Positions 56,001 to 64,000 of a stretch of DNA of 64,000 bases are shown piece by piece (the first letter of the stretch is position 1; each line of letters opens with the position of its first letter). The DNA comes from JANJUO01 sp942492935 (lineage in GTDB: Bacteria; Bacteroidota; Ignavibacteria; Kapaibacteriales; UBA2268). The stretch lies in NCBI GenBank assembly GCA_942492935.1, contig OW818654.1, positions 2,790,001-2,854,000 on the forward strand. The letters run 5' to 3'. A program made the translations under genes and the position numbers. Below the pieces are notes generated by a model. It saw only the letters and a program-made list of their open reading frames with translations, did not search any database and was not told the origin of the DNA.

Positions 56001-58576
56001 ATAATAAAGCCATAGGTGATACAGCAACAACGGTATCAGGTGGTCTGAACAATAGTGCAAACTTTAGCTTTGCTTTTATTGGTGGTGGAGAACGCAACGA
56101 TGCGATGAAAAGTTATACCGTTATTTCTGGCGGTGAAAATAATACTGCTGATAACTGGGGTGCTGTAATAGCTGGAGGTACAAATAATACAAACAATGGG
56201 TTATGGGGTTTTATCGGGAGTGGTGCCTACAACGAAATTTCAGGAGATTATTCTGTAATTCCTGGTGGACGATATTTAAAGGTCGGGGCCAGAAGTTTTG
56301 GTTACAGAGGTGGTATCGGAGCCAATCCTTCTACTTTATTGGATGTATCACTTGCTACTGGTACTGGTGGACAAGATGAAACATTTCATATTGTTGATAC
56401 TAAATTCTGGTTTAATTTTTCAAATAATACTCTTGCTGATTTCCGTATTGATGGTACAAACGATAATCTTTTATTTGCTGACGCATCAGCCGATATGGTC
56501 GGAATTGGTTTGAATTCTCCTACAAACAAACTTCATATTTATGATGTTCAGAATAATCCTTTAAGAATAGAAACTCTTAATCCTGCATCAGAGGATAAAG
56601 TTCTTGTTATTGATAATAACGGAATTGTATTTTATCGAGACATTACTTCATCTCCATTCCCAGTTGGTGACGATGGTGATTGGACTCAGATGAGTACGCC
56701 GGCTAATCATCTGAAAGCAAAAGCAGGTGGAATTATATCTAATGGTGCCATTGTTTTTGGCAATTTTGCTGATACTCATATTAATTTAGGTTTTGGAACT
56801 TCTGAAACAGGAACATCTGGACAGAATTTTGCAGGTGCAACTGTTGGAGGCGGTTCTAATAATAAAGCAAAACGTGAATATTCCACAGTTAGTGGTGGTC
56901 TCTCAAATACAGCTAATGGTCCTAATGCTTTTATCGGCAGTGGTTACAATAATCTTGTCAGTAACTCAAACGGTGTTGTTACAGGAGGTGCAAATAATAC
57001 GGCAGGCGGTTCTGAATCATTTGTAGGAGGCGGTAATTATAATTCAGCGAGCGCCTTATTATCATCCATAGTTGGAGGTGTTAATAATTCTAACTCTGGA
57101 AGTTATTCAACAATTGCAGGCGGAAATGGAAATAATATAACAGGTGAGAAATCTCTAATCGGATCAGGAGAATACAATTCAGTATCCAGCTATTATTCGG
57201 GTATAGTTGCTGGTACAAATAATTCAGCAACAGGTCATTATACATTTATAGGTGCCGGGTCAAGTAATCAGGCAATTAATAATTATTCATCTATAGTTGG
57301 CGGTCAATCAAATATAGTTACAGGATCCTATTCACAAATAAGTGGCGGTCGGTCAAATTCAATAATAGGCAATTTTTCATCTATTCCAGGAGGGAGTTAT
57401 TTGAAAATTGGGGACAGAAGCTTTGGTTACAGAGGTGGTATAGGTGGTAATCCTTCCTCATTAACTGATGTATCACTTGCTACTGGTACTGGTGGACAAG
57501 ATGAAACATTCCATATAGTTGATACAAAATTCTGGTTTAATTTTTCCAATAATACTCTTGCTGATTTCCGTATTGATGGTACAACCGATAACCTTTTATT
57601 TGCTGATGCATCAGCTGATATGGTCGGTATTGGTTTGAATTCTCCAACAAACAAACTTCATATTATTGGTACTAATCCATTGAGGTTACAAGGATTAACT
57701 CAAGTTAACCAAAATGATATTCTTGTTGTTGATGCAAATGGTGTTGTTTTTAAAATGCCTACAAATAGTATAGTTGATTATGACTGGCAAGTTAACGGCT
57801 CTGACGTTCAATCAGGTCATGGAGGTTCTTATCCTACGAAAGTTATAATTGGAACTGGAACCTCAAATGGTATATTAAGTGTTTATGGTTTTGGATATTT
57901 TAATGAAAGTGTTCTTATTAGTCAAGAATTAACTGTTAATGGTTATACTTATCTTCATTCAGATCTAAATGTATGGGGTAATACTACTCTTTATAATACT
58001 CTTGATGTTGATGGAGAGACTACTTTAAATGATAATCTTACTGTTTATGGTTCATCAGCTTGGAGATCCGGTAACAATTCGCAATGGGATATTAGTTCGG
58101 ATTCAAGAATAAAAACCAATATTAAAGGTATTGATAATTCTTTTGAAAAAATTCTAAGTATAAATCCTGTAACTTATATTTATAACCATGAATATAGGTC
58201 ACTACACCCTGAAGTAACAAGTGATATTCAATATAGTTTTATTGCACAGGAATTAGCAAAAGTATTTCCAGAATCTGTATTCCATAGCAATGAATTTCTG
58301 AACGGCGATTCAATTCCATTACTTCGAATTAATTTGAGTAATGTTCAAATAGTTACAATTCAGGCAGTTAAGGATTTGATAATACAAAACTCAGAGCAGG
58401 AAAAAGATATTAATTCACTGAATCAGAAAATTAGTTCATTGGAAATTAAAATCAAACAGTTAAACGACCAACTGAATGATTTTACAAAAATTAAAAATGA
58501 CACTGAAATTCTAAAAGCAAAATACGAACTTATTGAAAAAAAACTTCAACTACTAATAAACAAATCAAGTGAGTAA
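53075..58576 (+). CDS. Giant YadA-head repeat surface protein with C-terminal S74 chaperone domain
   Basis: This 1833-residue protein has a signal peptide (about 1-22) and an N-terminal domain (about 23-120, ETISFQGIVVEKDGKSVADGNYEF). Three large blocks of YadA/BpaA-type head repeats follow, G-G-G-x-N-N-x-A-x-x-x-Y-S-x-V-S-type units, each announced by a GDWTQM(N/S)TPA leader near 54241, 55720 and 56680. The repeats in blocks two and three share a near-identical tail. The end is a peptidase S74/chaperone-of-endosialidase domain (about 1670-1760, ISSDSRIKTNI ... FIAQELAKVFPE), then a coiled coil (about 1770-1830). S74 domains normally assemble trimeric fibres and self-cleave, so a trimeric fibre is expected. 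There is no T9SS tag or YadA anchor, so the surface route is unclear. Confidence 0.9.
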   Translation: MRYNLFFLSILFIFLVLNMNASIPETISFQGIVVEKDGKSVADGNYEFTFKFYNSLTDGELLFETTQSLDVVNGIYNTELPQTPFMSDSTVFLEVIFKDAILTPRIQIHSVPYSLQSKKADEANQLGNMVYIIDSLDTEPRKVYVDGKLHVKGELQVGDSSFHTSNYVSNSFMGWSQSNIWTDKPWFKTGGHLYIQDGANPSSGFGNSNLNTIFNRQPSTGRVGIGMSGNNQPTNKLHIISNPDPLRIEGLVNDATIQDILVIDASGVVHKNNAQSLIVNDFDWEVTGNDVVTGLGGSYPSGNVGIGTSTPYAKLEVAGDAIIQWDLNVFGLGHFYNDIIVEGEGYFHNNIHLDHEFYDGTNSTGLVDYVLTSQNGYTEWKDANTLGFDDGDWTQMNTPADYLKAKAGGIATDDAILHGTNAITHINLGFALSETGTTNLNYSYATVGGGYNNKATKDYSTVSGGYKNTASGDNSFIGGGYQNISSNWSSVVSGGTSNNASGWESFIGAGSLNVASIDGSAVVSGFNNTNDGLSAFIGSGSDNTLSGQNAFIGSGYDNTISGGFESVIVGGYGNYTNSNTTFIGGGSNNKTNSNYAIVVGGDNNRAFGPGSVIAGGMSNIATINAGNGFIGSGYDNDVTSNYSFIGNGMWNNVSGEYSIIGNGKNNIVSGDYSVVTGGNSNVVTGDYSIASGDQNNVFGDKSSASGSRNNLTGHVNIIFGNNNTLLGDSASVTGSDNTITGYGGNVLGNGNSIISDYTTVIGKYNKSSASYNSVMIGDNLQTGNSNNILIGFGSSSMTRLINNTGNSLIIGFSSTPTMFVQDKKVGIGTITPTNMLHIYDVQNDPLRIETLNPASEDKVLVIDNSGVVFYRDITSFPFPAGDDGDWTQMNTPADYLKAKVGGIASNDAILLSTFSNTFINFGFDNSVTGASSGLHFGYATVSGGRHNQATFDYATVSGGENNLSSGIYNVVGGGGDNKAIGDTATTVSGGLNNSANFSFAFIGGGERNDAMKSYTVISGGENNTADNWGAVIAGGTNNTNNGLWGFIGSGAYNEISGDYSVIPGGRYLKVGARSFGYRGGIGANPSTLLDVSLATGTGGQDETFHIVDTKFWFNFSNNTLADFRIDGTNDNLLFADASADMVGIGLNSPTNKLHIYDVQNNPLRIETLNPASEDKVLVIDNNGIVFYRDITSSPFPVGDDGDWTQMSTPANHLKAKAGGIISNGAIVFGNFADTHINLGFGTSETGTSGQNFAGATVGGGSNNKAKREYSTVSGGLSNTANGPNAFIGSGYNNLVSNSNGVVTGGANNTAGGSESFVGGGNYNSASALLSSIVGGVNNSNSGSYSTIAGGNGNNITGEKSLIGSGEYNSVSSYYSGIVAGTNNSATGHYTFIGAGSSNQAINNYSSIVGGQSNIVTGSYSQISGGRSNSIIGNFSSIPGGSYLKIGDRSFGYRGGIGGNPSSLTDVSLATGTGGQDETFHIVDTKFWFNFSNNTLADFRIDGTTDNLLFADASADMVGIGLNSPTNKLHIIGTNPLRLQGLTQVNQNDILVVDANGVVFKMPTNSIVDYDWQVNGSDVQSGHGGSYPTKVIIGTGTSNGILSVYGFGYFNESVLISQELTVNGYTYLHSDLNVWGNTTLYNTLDVDGETTLNDNLTVYGSSAWRSGNNSQWDISSDSRIKTNIKGIDNSFEKILSINPVTYIYNHEYRSLHPEVTSDIQYSFIAQELAKVFPESVFHSNEFLNGDSIPLLRINLSNVQIVTIQAVKDLIIQNSEQEKDINSLNQKISSLEIKIKQLNDQLNDFTKIKNDTEILKAKYELIEKKLQLLINKSSE

Positions 58577-58623
58577 AGATATTGAAAATTTTAAATACTT
58601 ATTAATTAGGAAATACCTTATTT

Positions 58624-58667
58624 AAGATGTCTGCCTTACAATGGCAGACATCTTAGTTTTTTTTATT
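58624..58667 (+). terminator. Intrinsic terminator after the S74 surface protein gene
   Basis: A perfect 12-bp stem AAGATGTCTGCC/GGCAGACATCTT (58624-58635 with 58643-58654) has a 7-nt loop and is followed by a T-rich run. Confidence 0.9.
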
Positions 58668-58747
58668 TTTTGTTTATAAATTCTCGTTGTAAATTGAATG
58701 TTATTGATAAAAATCTACAAAAAATCTGTAATTATTCAATTAAAAAA

Positions 58748-58770
58748 AATCCGGAACAAGTCCGGATTTA
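58748..58770 (-). terminator. Intrinsic terminator after ridA
   Basis: The stem AAATCCGGA/TCCGGATTT with a 5-nt loop is followed by T on the minus strand. It is 22 bp past the ridA stop. Confidence 0.85.
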
Positions 58771-58792
58771 AATCAATACTTTTTTTTTTCTA

Positions 58793-59170
58793 TTAATCAA
58801 TATATGCAATAGCTTCTATTTCAATTAACACATCTTTTGGTAATCTTGCAACTTCATAAGCAGCACGTGCTGGTTTGCTATCACCAAAATATTCAGCATA
58901 AATAGTATTCATTGTAGGAAAATCAGTCAAATCTTTCATCAAAACAGTTGTTTTTACAACATTATTAACATCAGCATTTTGAGATTTCAAAATTGAAATA
59001 ATATTTAAAATACATTGTCTTGTTTGAGAATGAATATCATCCCCAGCCAAAGCACCATCTTTAGTTAATGGGATTTGTCCCGATATGAAAAGTAAATTTC
59101 CAGCTTTAACTGCTTGTGAATAAGGTCCGATTGGTGCAGGGGCTTCTTCAGTAAAAATAAGTTCTTTCAT
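58793..59170 (-). CDS. ridA: RidA-family reactive intermediate/imine deaminase
   Basis: This 125-residue protein has the whole RidA signature: APAPIGPYSQAVKAGNLLFISGQIPL, the Arg-containing CILNIISILK and the C-terminal RAAYEVARLPKDVLIEIEAIAY. RidA hydrolyses enamine/imine intermediates released by PLP enzymes such as threonine dehydratase. The length is normal. It is downstream of the ROK kinase gene by 19 bp on the same strand. Confidence 0.95.
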   Translation of the reverse strand: MKELIFTEEAPAPIGPYSQAVKAGNLLFISGQIPLTKDGALAGDDIHSQTRQCILNIISILKSQNADVNNVVKTTVLMKDLTDFPTMNTIYAEYFGDSKPARAAYEVARLPKDVLIEIEAIAYID

Positions 59171-59189
59171 TTATTTCTCCAAATAAAAA

Positions 59190-60122
59190 TTATAAAATGG
59201 ATTTACCGAGCATAGCAGCTCCGTAAATTCCAGTTTCTTTTAAATATTTTGCTTTTAAAATTTGAAAATTATTAGCAATTGATGGCAATGATTTTCTTTT
59301 GACTGTTTCAACTAATGAAGGATATAAATAATCCCAAGCTAAAGAAACGCCACCGCCAATAATAATGTAAGGAATATCAAGTAAATTCATTGCAGAGGAA
59401 AATCCAATTCCGAGATATTTGCCTATGATAGAAAAACACTCAATTGCAATTTTATCACAGTTAACCGCTTTTTCATAAATATCTTTAACATCAAGAACAC
59501 TATCAATTATAGATAGATTTGACTCTAACAATAATTGATTGTACAATTTAATAATTGCAAATCGACCTGTCAAAGACTCAAGAGTAGAATAATGATAATC
59601 TGAAAATTGACCTGATATTAAATCAGATGAATCAATTATAGTATGACCAATTTCACCGGCACCACCAGAAATACCTTTGAATATATTTCTATTGTGAATT
59701 ATTGCTCCACCTACACCTGTGCCTAATGTAACATAAATAAAACTTTCTAAACTTTCACCAGCACCACTATGTAACTCTGCAAAAGCTGCAGTATTGGCGT
59801 CATTATCCATAATTAGTGGAATTTGAAGATTCAATTCATTTTTGATAATTTTACTTAAATTTAAATTTTCAAATTCTTCTATATTAGGCGAAACAACAAT
59901 AATTCCTTCATAATTCACTACTCCCGGAACTCCAATTCCAATGGATTTTATTTCTTTGAAATTAAGTAAATAATAACTTATGAATTCTAAAATATTTTTT
60001 TCAATTGAATTAGAGTCAGAATTTGAATCAGTAGATACTGATTTCAAATGTACTAATTCAGAATTGGAATTTAAAATTCCACCTTTTATAGTTGTTCCAC
60101 CAATGTCGATTCCAAGATACAT
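59190..60122 (-). CDS. ROK-family sugar kinase without the zinc-binding cysteines
   Basis: This 310-residue kinase begins YLGIDIGGTTIKGGI (phosphate 1) and has MDNDANTAAFAELHSGAG, ITLGTGVGGAI-type (VTLGTGVGGAIIHN) and GAGEIGHTII motifs. The usual ROK zinc motif CxCGxxGCxE after GEIGH is missing: the corresponding part is SSDLISGQFSDYHYS with no Cys, and the expected Glu remains in LESLTG. The probable substrate is glucose or a related hexose. It lies 2 bp downstream of the FtsB/DivIC gene. Confidence 0.88.
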   Translation of the reverse strand: MYLGIDIGGTTIKGGILNSNSELVHLKSVSTDSNSDSNSIEKNILEFISYYLLNFKEIKSIGIGVPGVVNYEGIIVVSPNIEEFENLNLSKIIKNELNLQIPLIMDNDANTAAFAELHSGAGESLESFIYVTLGTGVGGAIIHNRNIFKGISGGAGEIGHTIIDSSDLISGQFSDYHYSTLESLTGRFAIIKLYNQLLLESNLSIIDSVLDVKDIYEKAVNCDKIAIECFSIIGKYLGIGFSSAMNLLDIPYIIIGGGVSLAWDYLYPSLVETVKRKSLPSIANNFQILKAKYLKETGIYGAAMLGKSIL

Positions 60123-60124
60123 AA

Positions 60125-60445
60125 CTACTTCCTTTCCTTATATTTTGGAATGAAGTATATCTGTTCTCCCTTTTTCAACATACCATATTTTTCTCGGGCA
60201 AGCCGTTCAATAGTAAGTGTATCATATAATCTAAGTGCAATTTCGTTCTTAAGTGAATCTTGCAATTTTAATTTTTCTTCTATTCGGTTTCTAACTTTAA
60301 TTCTTTCATATTCTAAATTAAATCTTTTTAGTAATCCATAATCAGAAAAAATTGCAAACATTGCAAGTAAAAGTATTATAGAAACGCCGATAATTGTAAA
60401 TCGGCGTTTAGTTGATTTAAAAATATTGATTATATAATTAAACAT
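60125..60445 (-). CDS. FtsB/DivIC-family septum formation initiator
   Basis: This 106-residue protein has a basic cytoplasmic N-terminus (KSTKRRF), one membrane helix (about 16-34) and a short coiled coil (about 40-75, RFNLEYERIKVRNRIEEKLKLQDSLK). It ends in the conserved IERLAREKYGMLKKGEQIYFI. It should bind FtsL and FtsQ at the septum. Its start overlaps the gcvPA stop by one base. Confidence 0.9.
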   Translation of the reverse strand: MFNYIINIFKSTKRRFTIIGVSIILLLAMFAIFSDYGLLKRFNLEYERIKVRNRIEEKLKLQDSLKNEIALRLYDTLTIERLAREKYGMLKKGEQIYFIPKYKERK

Positions 60446-61785
60446 TATTTTGCAAATTTACTCAAAAAGTTTACAAAAGCGTCTAATTCTTCCTTTGTTC
60501 TTTTTTCAGTAACAGCAATCATCAAACCATTCATTGTTGGTACAAATTTTTCAACTTCTAAACCAACAAGAAATCCATTTTTTTCGCCTTCTTCTATTAT
60601 TTCAGCAGGTGAAACAGGAGTTTCGATAATAAATTCATTAAAGAATGGTTTGTCAATTTTCAATTTAAAACCATTAAGTTTGGTGATATTTTCACTTAAA
60701 TAGTGAGCATTTTTGAATGAGTTTTCAGCAACTTCTTTAATACCTTGCTTGCCCATAGTTTCCATATAAACAGTTGCAGCAAGCATAAACAAACCTTGAT
60801 TGGTACAAATATTTGAAGTTGCTTTTTCGCGTTTAATCTGTTGCTCGCGTGTTTGAAGAGTAAGAACGAAACTACGTTTTCCATCTTGGTCTTCAGTTAC
60901 ACCACACAGACGTCCTGGCATTTTGCGTACAAATTCTTGCTTACAAGCAAACAAACCTAAGTATGGACCACCAAAACTAAGTGGAATACCTAAAGACTGC
61001 CCTTCGCCTAATACAATATCAGCATTATATTTGCCCGGTGCTTCAAGCAATCCAAGTGAAACAGGTGCTGCAATTACTACATAAAGTGCTTTTTGGGAAT
61101 GTGTAATTTTTTCTAATTCAATAACTTCTTCAAGATTTCCGAAAAAGTTAGGTTGTTGTACTATAACCGCTGATGTTTTATCATTAATTGAATTCTTCAA
61201 TGCTTCAATATCAGCTGTTCCATCTTCTAAAGCAAAAGTTTTGAAAGTATAGTTTTTACCAGCTGTAATAGTATTCATAACTCTGATATAAAGAGGATTT
61301 ACTGTTCCTGCAATAAGAAACTCAGTTTTTCTATTGTGAGCATTTGACATAAAGCAAGCTTCAGCTAAAGCACTTCCTGCATCATAAAGCGATGCATTAG
61401 AAACATCCATGCCGGTAAGTTCAGCAATCATAGATTGAAATTCATACATAACTTGTAATGTGCCTTGTGAAACTTCTGCTTGATATGGAGTATAAGCAGT
61501 TTTAAATTCTGGTTTTTGCAAAACAGAGCCAACCATAGATGGAATGAAGTGGTCGTAAGCTCCACCACCTTGATAGCAAATATGAGTATTTGCAGTTCTA
61601 TTCTTATTCGAGTACTCATCTAATAATTTTACAGCTTCGTATTCTGATAAGGTTGGTGGTAAGTTGAGTAAGCCCTGAAATCTAATATCTTCGGGAACTC
61701 CTGTAATCAATTCGCTAAATTTTGAAACACCAATTCTTTCAAGCATCAATTTTTGCTCGTCAAACGTATTTGGGACAAAAGACAT
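60445..61785 (-). CDS. gcvPA: Glycine dehydrogenase (decarboxylating) subunit 1
   Basis: This 446-residue protein is the alpha half of a split P-protein of the glycine cleavage system. It has YTPYQAEVSQGTLQVMYEFQSMIAELTGMDVSNASLYDAGSALAEA, a characteristic N-terminal block, and LREQQIKREKATSNICTNQGL near the C terminus. The PLP lysine is carried by the second subunit (GcvPB), which is not adjacent. The gene heads a four-gene run: gcvPA, the FtsB/DivIC gene, the ROK kinase and ridA. Confidence 0.93.
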   Translation of the reverse strand: MSFVPNTFDEQKLMLERIGVSKFSELITGVPEDIRFQGLLNLPPTLSEYEAVKLLDEYSNKNRTANTHICYQGGGAYDHFIPSMVGSVLQKPEFKTAYTPYQAEVSQGTLQVMYEFQSMIAELTGMDVSNASLYDAGSALAEACFMSNAHNRKTEFLIAGTVNPLYIRVMNTITAGKNYTFKTFALEDGTADIEALKNSINDKTSAVIVQQPNFFGNLEEVIELEKITHSQKALYVVIAAPVSLGLLEAPGKYNADIVLGEGQSLGIPLSFGGPYLGLFACKQEFVRKMPGRLCGVTEDQDGKRSFVLTLQTREQQIKREKATSNICTNQGLFMLAATVYMETMGKQGIKEVAENSFKNAHYLSENITKLNGFKLKIDKPFFNEFIIETPVSPAEIIEEGEKNGFLVGLEVEKFVPTMNGLMIAVTEKRTKEELDAFVNFLSKFAK

Positions 61786-61974
61786 TCTAAACTCCTGATG
61801 TCATAATTTTCAATAAATTAAAATTTTAAAATACAAAATTACAGCATTATTTATTATTTAACAAAAATCAATTGAATTTTAATAAAGAAAAGTTATTTTA
61901 AATTAATTATTCTTATATTTAATGTAACTACTCAACCTCATTTAGTTAATATTTAATTTGTTTTCAATAAATAA

Positions 61975-62241
61975 TCCTTGAAAATCCAATCGGGATTGAA
62001 TGTAGGTAACAGAAAAATCACATTTGACTTCCAGCAACACCCAAGGGGTTGAATGTGTATTTAAACATTTAATCCTGTTGGGATTGTTGGACTTACGGGA
62101 ATTTTATAATTACAAACATTTAATCCCTATTGGGATTTTCAAAGAATTTCTTTACTATTATTATCAGATTGTTCCAATTGTACTTTTTCCCCATTCCAAA
62201 AACATTACAAATTGAAAATCATAAAACGGGTGAGCAGTTAC
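61975..62241 (+). repeat. Copy B of the 270-bp palindromic intergenic element
   Basis: The left arm is at 61975-62010 and the right arm at 62109-62146; the arms contain AATCCAATCGGGATT and AATCCCTATTGGGATT. The core palindromes AATCCTGTTGGGATT and CAACACCCAAGGGGTTG lie between. It aligns with the reverse complement of copy A (29776-30046) across its whole length, including the outer ~95 bp ending at the GGTGAGCAGTTAC string near 62229-62241. It lies in the 723-bp gap between gcvPA and the VWA gene; 61786-61974 and 62242-62508 around it are AT-rich without recognised features. Confidence 0.82.
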
Positions 62242-62508
62242 AAATAAATTAAGGATTAAACAAAAATTTGTTATTTTTGTTTTTATGAATCGTTTAATGT
62301 ATTTCTTCTTTATTATTAAAATAATATTTGTTATTTTGCAATACTGTACTTTGCTATTTGATATTTTTCAATTAGTCGTTATTGTAATTTTTATGTTTTA
62401 AAGGATTCTACAAATTATATTTAATATTTATAAAAAAATAACATGAAATTTTATTTTATTTTTAATTCTGAAAGTTAAGGGTAAAAATAAAGTTTAGGGG
62501 CAATAATT

Positions 62509-64000
62509 ATGAAAGCAATATCATTAATAACGATTGTTTTATGCATATTTTATATTAATGTTCACAGCCAATCATTATCACTATTTGATATTGACACAAC
62601 AAATTTTCCAATTATAAAAGCGAAATTCTATGCTTTTGATAAAGATGGGAATCAAATTACAAATTTATCACCATCTGATTTTGAATTAAAAGAGAATGGA
62701 CAAGCAAGAAATGTAACGAAAGTGAGTTGTCCGACACCGAAGCCACTGAAAAAATTATCTGTAGCTATGAGTATTGATGTTTCTGCATCTATGAATTTTG
62801 GTAATTTTAGTAATTTGAGTAATATCCCCATTGCACTCGGTTTAACATCTGCGAGAGAATTATGCAATTTAGTAGCTATGCCTCCATCAGAATTTGCCTT
62901 GCAAACTTGTGATCATGAAGCATTGATAGTTCAAGATTTTACAACAAATAAATCAAAGATTTTAGCATCAATTCTACCAATCTATCCACGTGGAGATAAT
63001 GATTTTGAAAAACAATTATTAAACAAATTTACTGGTTTATTGAATATTGCCAAAACCGGTAAATATAAAAAAGTAGCAGTTCTTTATACAGATGCTTTGT
63101 GGTATGCTCTTACACAACAAGAACTACAACAATGCAAAGACACTTGTTCAAAATATAATATTCAATTTTATGCTGTAATTTACTCCAGTCCTGAGGCAGA
63201 ACCTAATGGAATAAAAAAATCTTTGAAAGAATTAGCAAATTTTACAAATGGGTTTTTATATGACGGAGTAACAACAATTGAAGCTGCACAAGACATAAGT
63301 TTAAAGCTGCAACAAACTGCACAAGGTGGAGAACCATGCGATATTATATGGGAAAGTGGCACTGCCTGCCCATTAGGAATTACAAATGTAGAACTCAACC
63401 TACTACAAAATGGAGCAAAATCAGTAATTATTTACCAAACACCTAATTCATCAATTGCTAAATTGGAATTCAATCCAACTTCCATTACATTTGAAAATCC
63501 TCTAGTAGGAGTAAAAGTTGAACAAAAAGTAACAATATCAGCACGTAATGCGAATTTTACAGTAACCAATATAACGAGTAATAACGCCGCATTTGTTATT
63601 AATCCAAAGAGTTTTGTATTAAATTCAGGGCAAAGTATAGAGCTGACAGTTAGTTTTTTCCCTGCTGATAGCGGTTATAATTATTGCAAATTTGAAGTAG
63701 AAAATAATAATTGCTTAATAAATTATTATGTAAGTGGTGGATGGAAAGGCAAGCAGCCAACAATCAGAACGATTAAGCTAATACATCCAAATGGCGGTGA
63801 AGTATTTGTAGCAGGTAGCGATACAGTAATAACATGGGAAGGTGTTACTCCTGATGAGTATGTAAAAATACAATATCGTACAGCTGACAATCAACCTTGG
63901 ATAACAATAAAAGATTCAGCCAAAGGTTTAATTCAACAAATTAGAGTTCCTAATGTGGTTAGTAAAAAATATCTTACTCGTATAACAGCATCAGCAGATG
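62509..64000 (+). CDS. Secreted VWA-domain protein (3' end beyond window)
   Basis: The gene starts at 62509 and runs off the window after 497 codons. It has a signal peptide (about 1-21). A von Willebrand factor A domain follows, with the metal-site sequence VAMSIDVSASMNF (about residues 84-96, MIDAS D-x-S-x-S). Further along are ASPM-SPD-2-Hydin-like repeats (SITFENPLVGVKVEQKVTISARN, VLNSGQSIELTVSFFP) and a PNGGEVFVAGSDTVITWEG segment typical of secreted Bacteroidota proteins. These domains bind ligands through a divalent cation. The C-terminal part is not seen, so a T9SS tag cannot be judged. Confidence 0.85.
   Translation, partial: MKAISLITIVLCIFYINVHSQSLSLFDIDTTNFPIIKAKFYAFDKDGNQITNLSPSDFELKENGQARNVTKVSCPTPKPLKKLSVAMSIDVSASMNFGNFSNLSNIPIALGLTSARELCNLVAMPPSEFALQTCDHEALIVQDFTTNKSKILASILPIYPRGDNDFEKQLLNKFTGLLNIAKTGKYKKVAVLYTDALWYALTQQELQQCKDTCSKYNIQFYAVIYSSPEAEPNGIKKSLKELANFTNGFLYDGVTTIEAAQDISLKLQQTAQGGEPCDIIWESGTACPLGITNVELNLLQNGAKSVIIYQTPNSSIAKLEFNPTSITFENPLVGVKVEQKVTISARNANFTVTNITSNNAAFVINPKSFVLNSGQSIELTVSFFPADSGYNYCKFEVENNNCLINYYVSGGWKGKQPTIRTIKLIHPNGGEVFVAGSDTVITWEGVTPDEYVKIQYRTADNQPWITIKDSAKGLIQQIRVPNVVSKKYLTRITASAD

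Noticed and set aside
53075..58576. Prophage tail fibre
   Set aside because: S74 domains are common in phage fibres, but this protein has a signal peptide and no phage genes surround it.
61786..61974. Glycine riboswitch ahead of gcvPA
   Set aside because: The upstream sequence is AT-rich and lacks the conserved purine-rich core and paired stems of a glycine aptamer.

Overview
The window reads as a chromosomal segment of an AT-rich bacterium of the Bacteroidota/Chlorobiota (FCB) assemblage. The pointers are two proteins ending in type IX secretion (T9SS) C-terminal sorting domains, a Bacteroidota-type serine palmitoyltransferase, bacillithiol synthesis (BshA), an ExbB-ExbD-ExbD-TonB operon followed by an orphan PstS-like lipoprotein, a YadA-head/S74 surface protein, and LPS genes (kdsA, lptC). 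A Kapabacteria- or Ignavibacteria-like lineage fits this mixture, but that is inference; no rRNA gene is present to place it. Most genes are on the minus strand, in short operons with 1-30 bp gaps or small overlaps. Several boundaries carry clear intrinsic terminators.

Layout. 1-2354: the end of an L-threonine 3-dehydrogenase gene, then recF. 2814-6878: a giant T9SS-secreted beta-helix/Ig protein. 7252-9014: a divergent IMPACT-family gene and bshA. 9086-15166: an envelope-energisation block (STAS protein, ExbB, two ExbD, TonB, then a small membrane protein, a PstS-like lipoprotein and a TPR protein). 15339-21766: housekeeping genes prmC, pyrB, HU, pgpA, pgsA, tpiA, lptC, a DUF4412-like gene and kdsA. 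21947-27026: a Dna2-like nuclease-helicase overlapping recJ. 27420-33046: FmdB, serine palmitoyltransferase, pssA, psd and dnaN. 33170-44346: a secreted protein of unknown function, an ECF sigma factor with a membrane-anchored T9SS-tagged partner, a large type IIG restriction-modification enzyme, ppk1 and accC. 44636-52759: an L,D-transpeptidase, a 12-hairpin tandem array, rluD, ccmF, ccmE and a TlpA-like thioredoxin lipoprotein/periplasmic protein. 53075-58576: an 1833-residue YadA-head/S74 protein. 58793-61785: ridA, a ROK kinase, an FtsB/DivIC protein and gcvPA. 62509-64000: the start of a secreted VWA-domain protein that runs off the window.

How the genes work together. Envelope biogenesis dominates: phosphatidylethanolamine (pssA, psd), phosphatidylglycerol (pgsA, pgpA) and sphingolipid (serine palmitoyltransferase) synthesis, Kdo/LPS export (kdsA, lptC), outer-membrane energisation (ExbBD/TonB), cytochrome c maturation (ccmE, ccmF) and several very large surface proteins. 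RecF, RecJ, the Dna2-like protein and the DNA clamp supply replication and repair functions, although recF and dnaN are about 30 kb apart and not in a dnaA-dnaN-recF cluster.

The least explained material is non-coding. There are three distinct families of structured intergenic repeats: (i) a tandem array of 12 GC-rich hairpins enclosed by 17-bp perfect inverted repeats (45835-46391); (ii) two copies, in opposite orientation, of a ~270-bp element with ~37-bp inverted repeats and nested palindromes (29776-30046 and 61975-62241), with a possible third relic near 7050-7165; and (iii) a tandem pair of ~83-bp cloverleaf-like units with compensatory base changes (47638-47812). On the protein side, the ECF sigma factor paired with a single-pass membrane protein that ends in a T9SS sorting domain is the most unusual arrangement.
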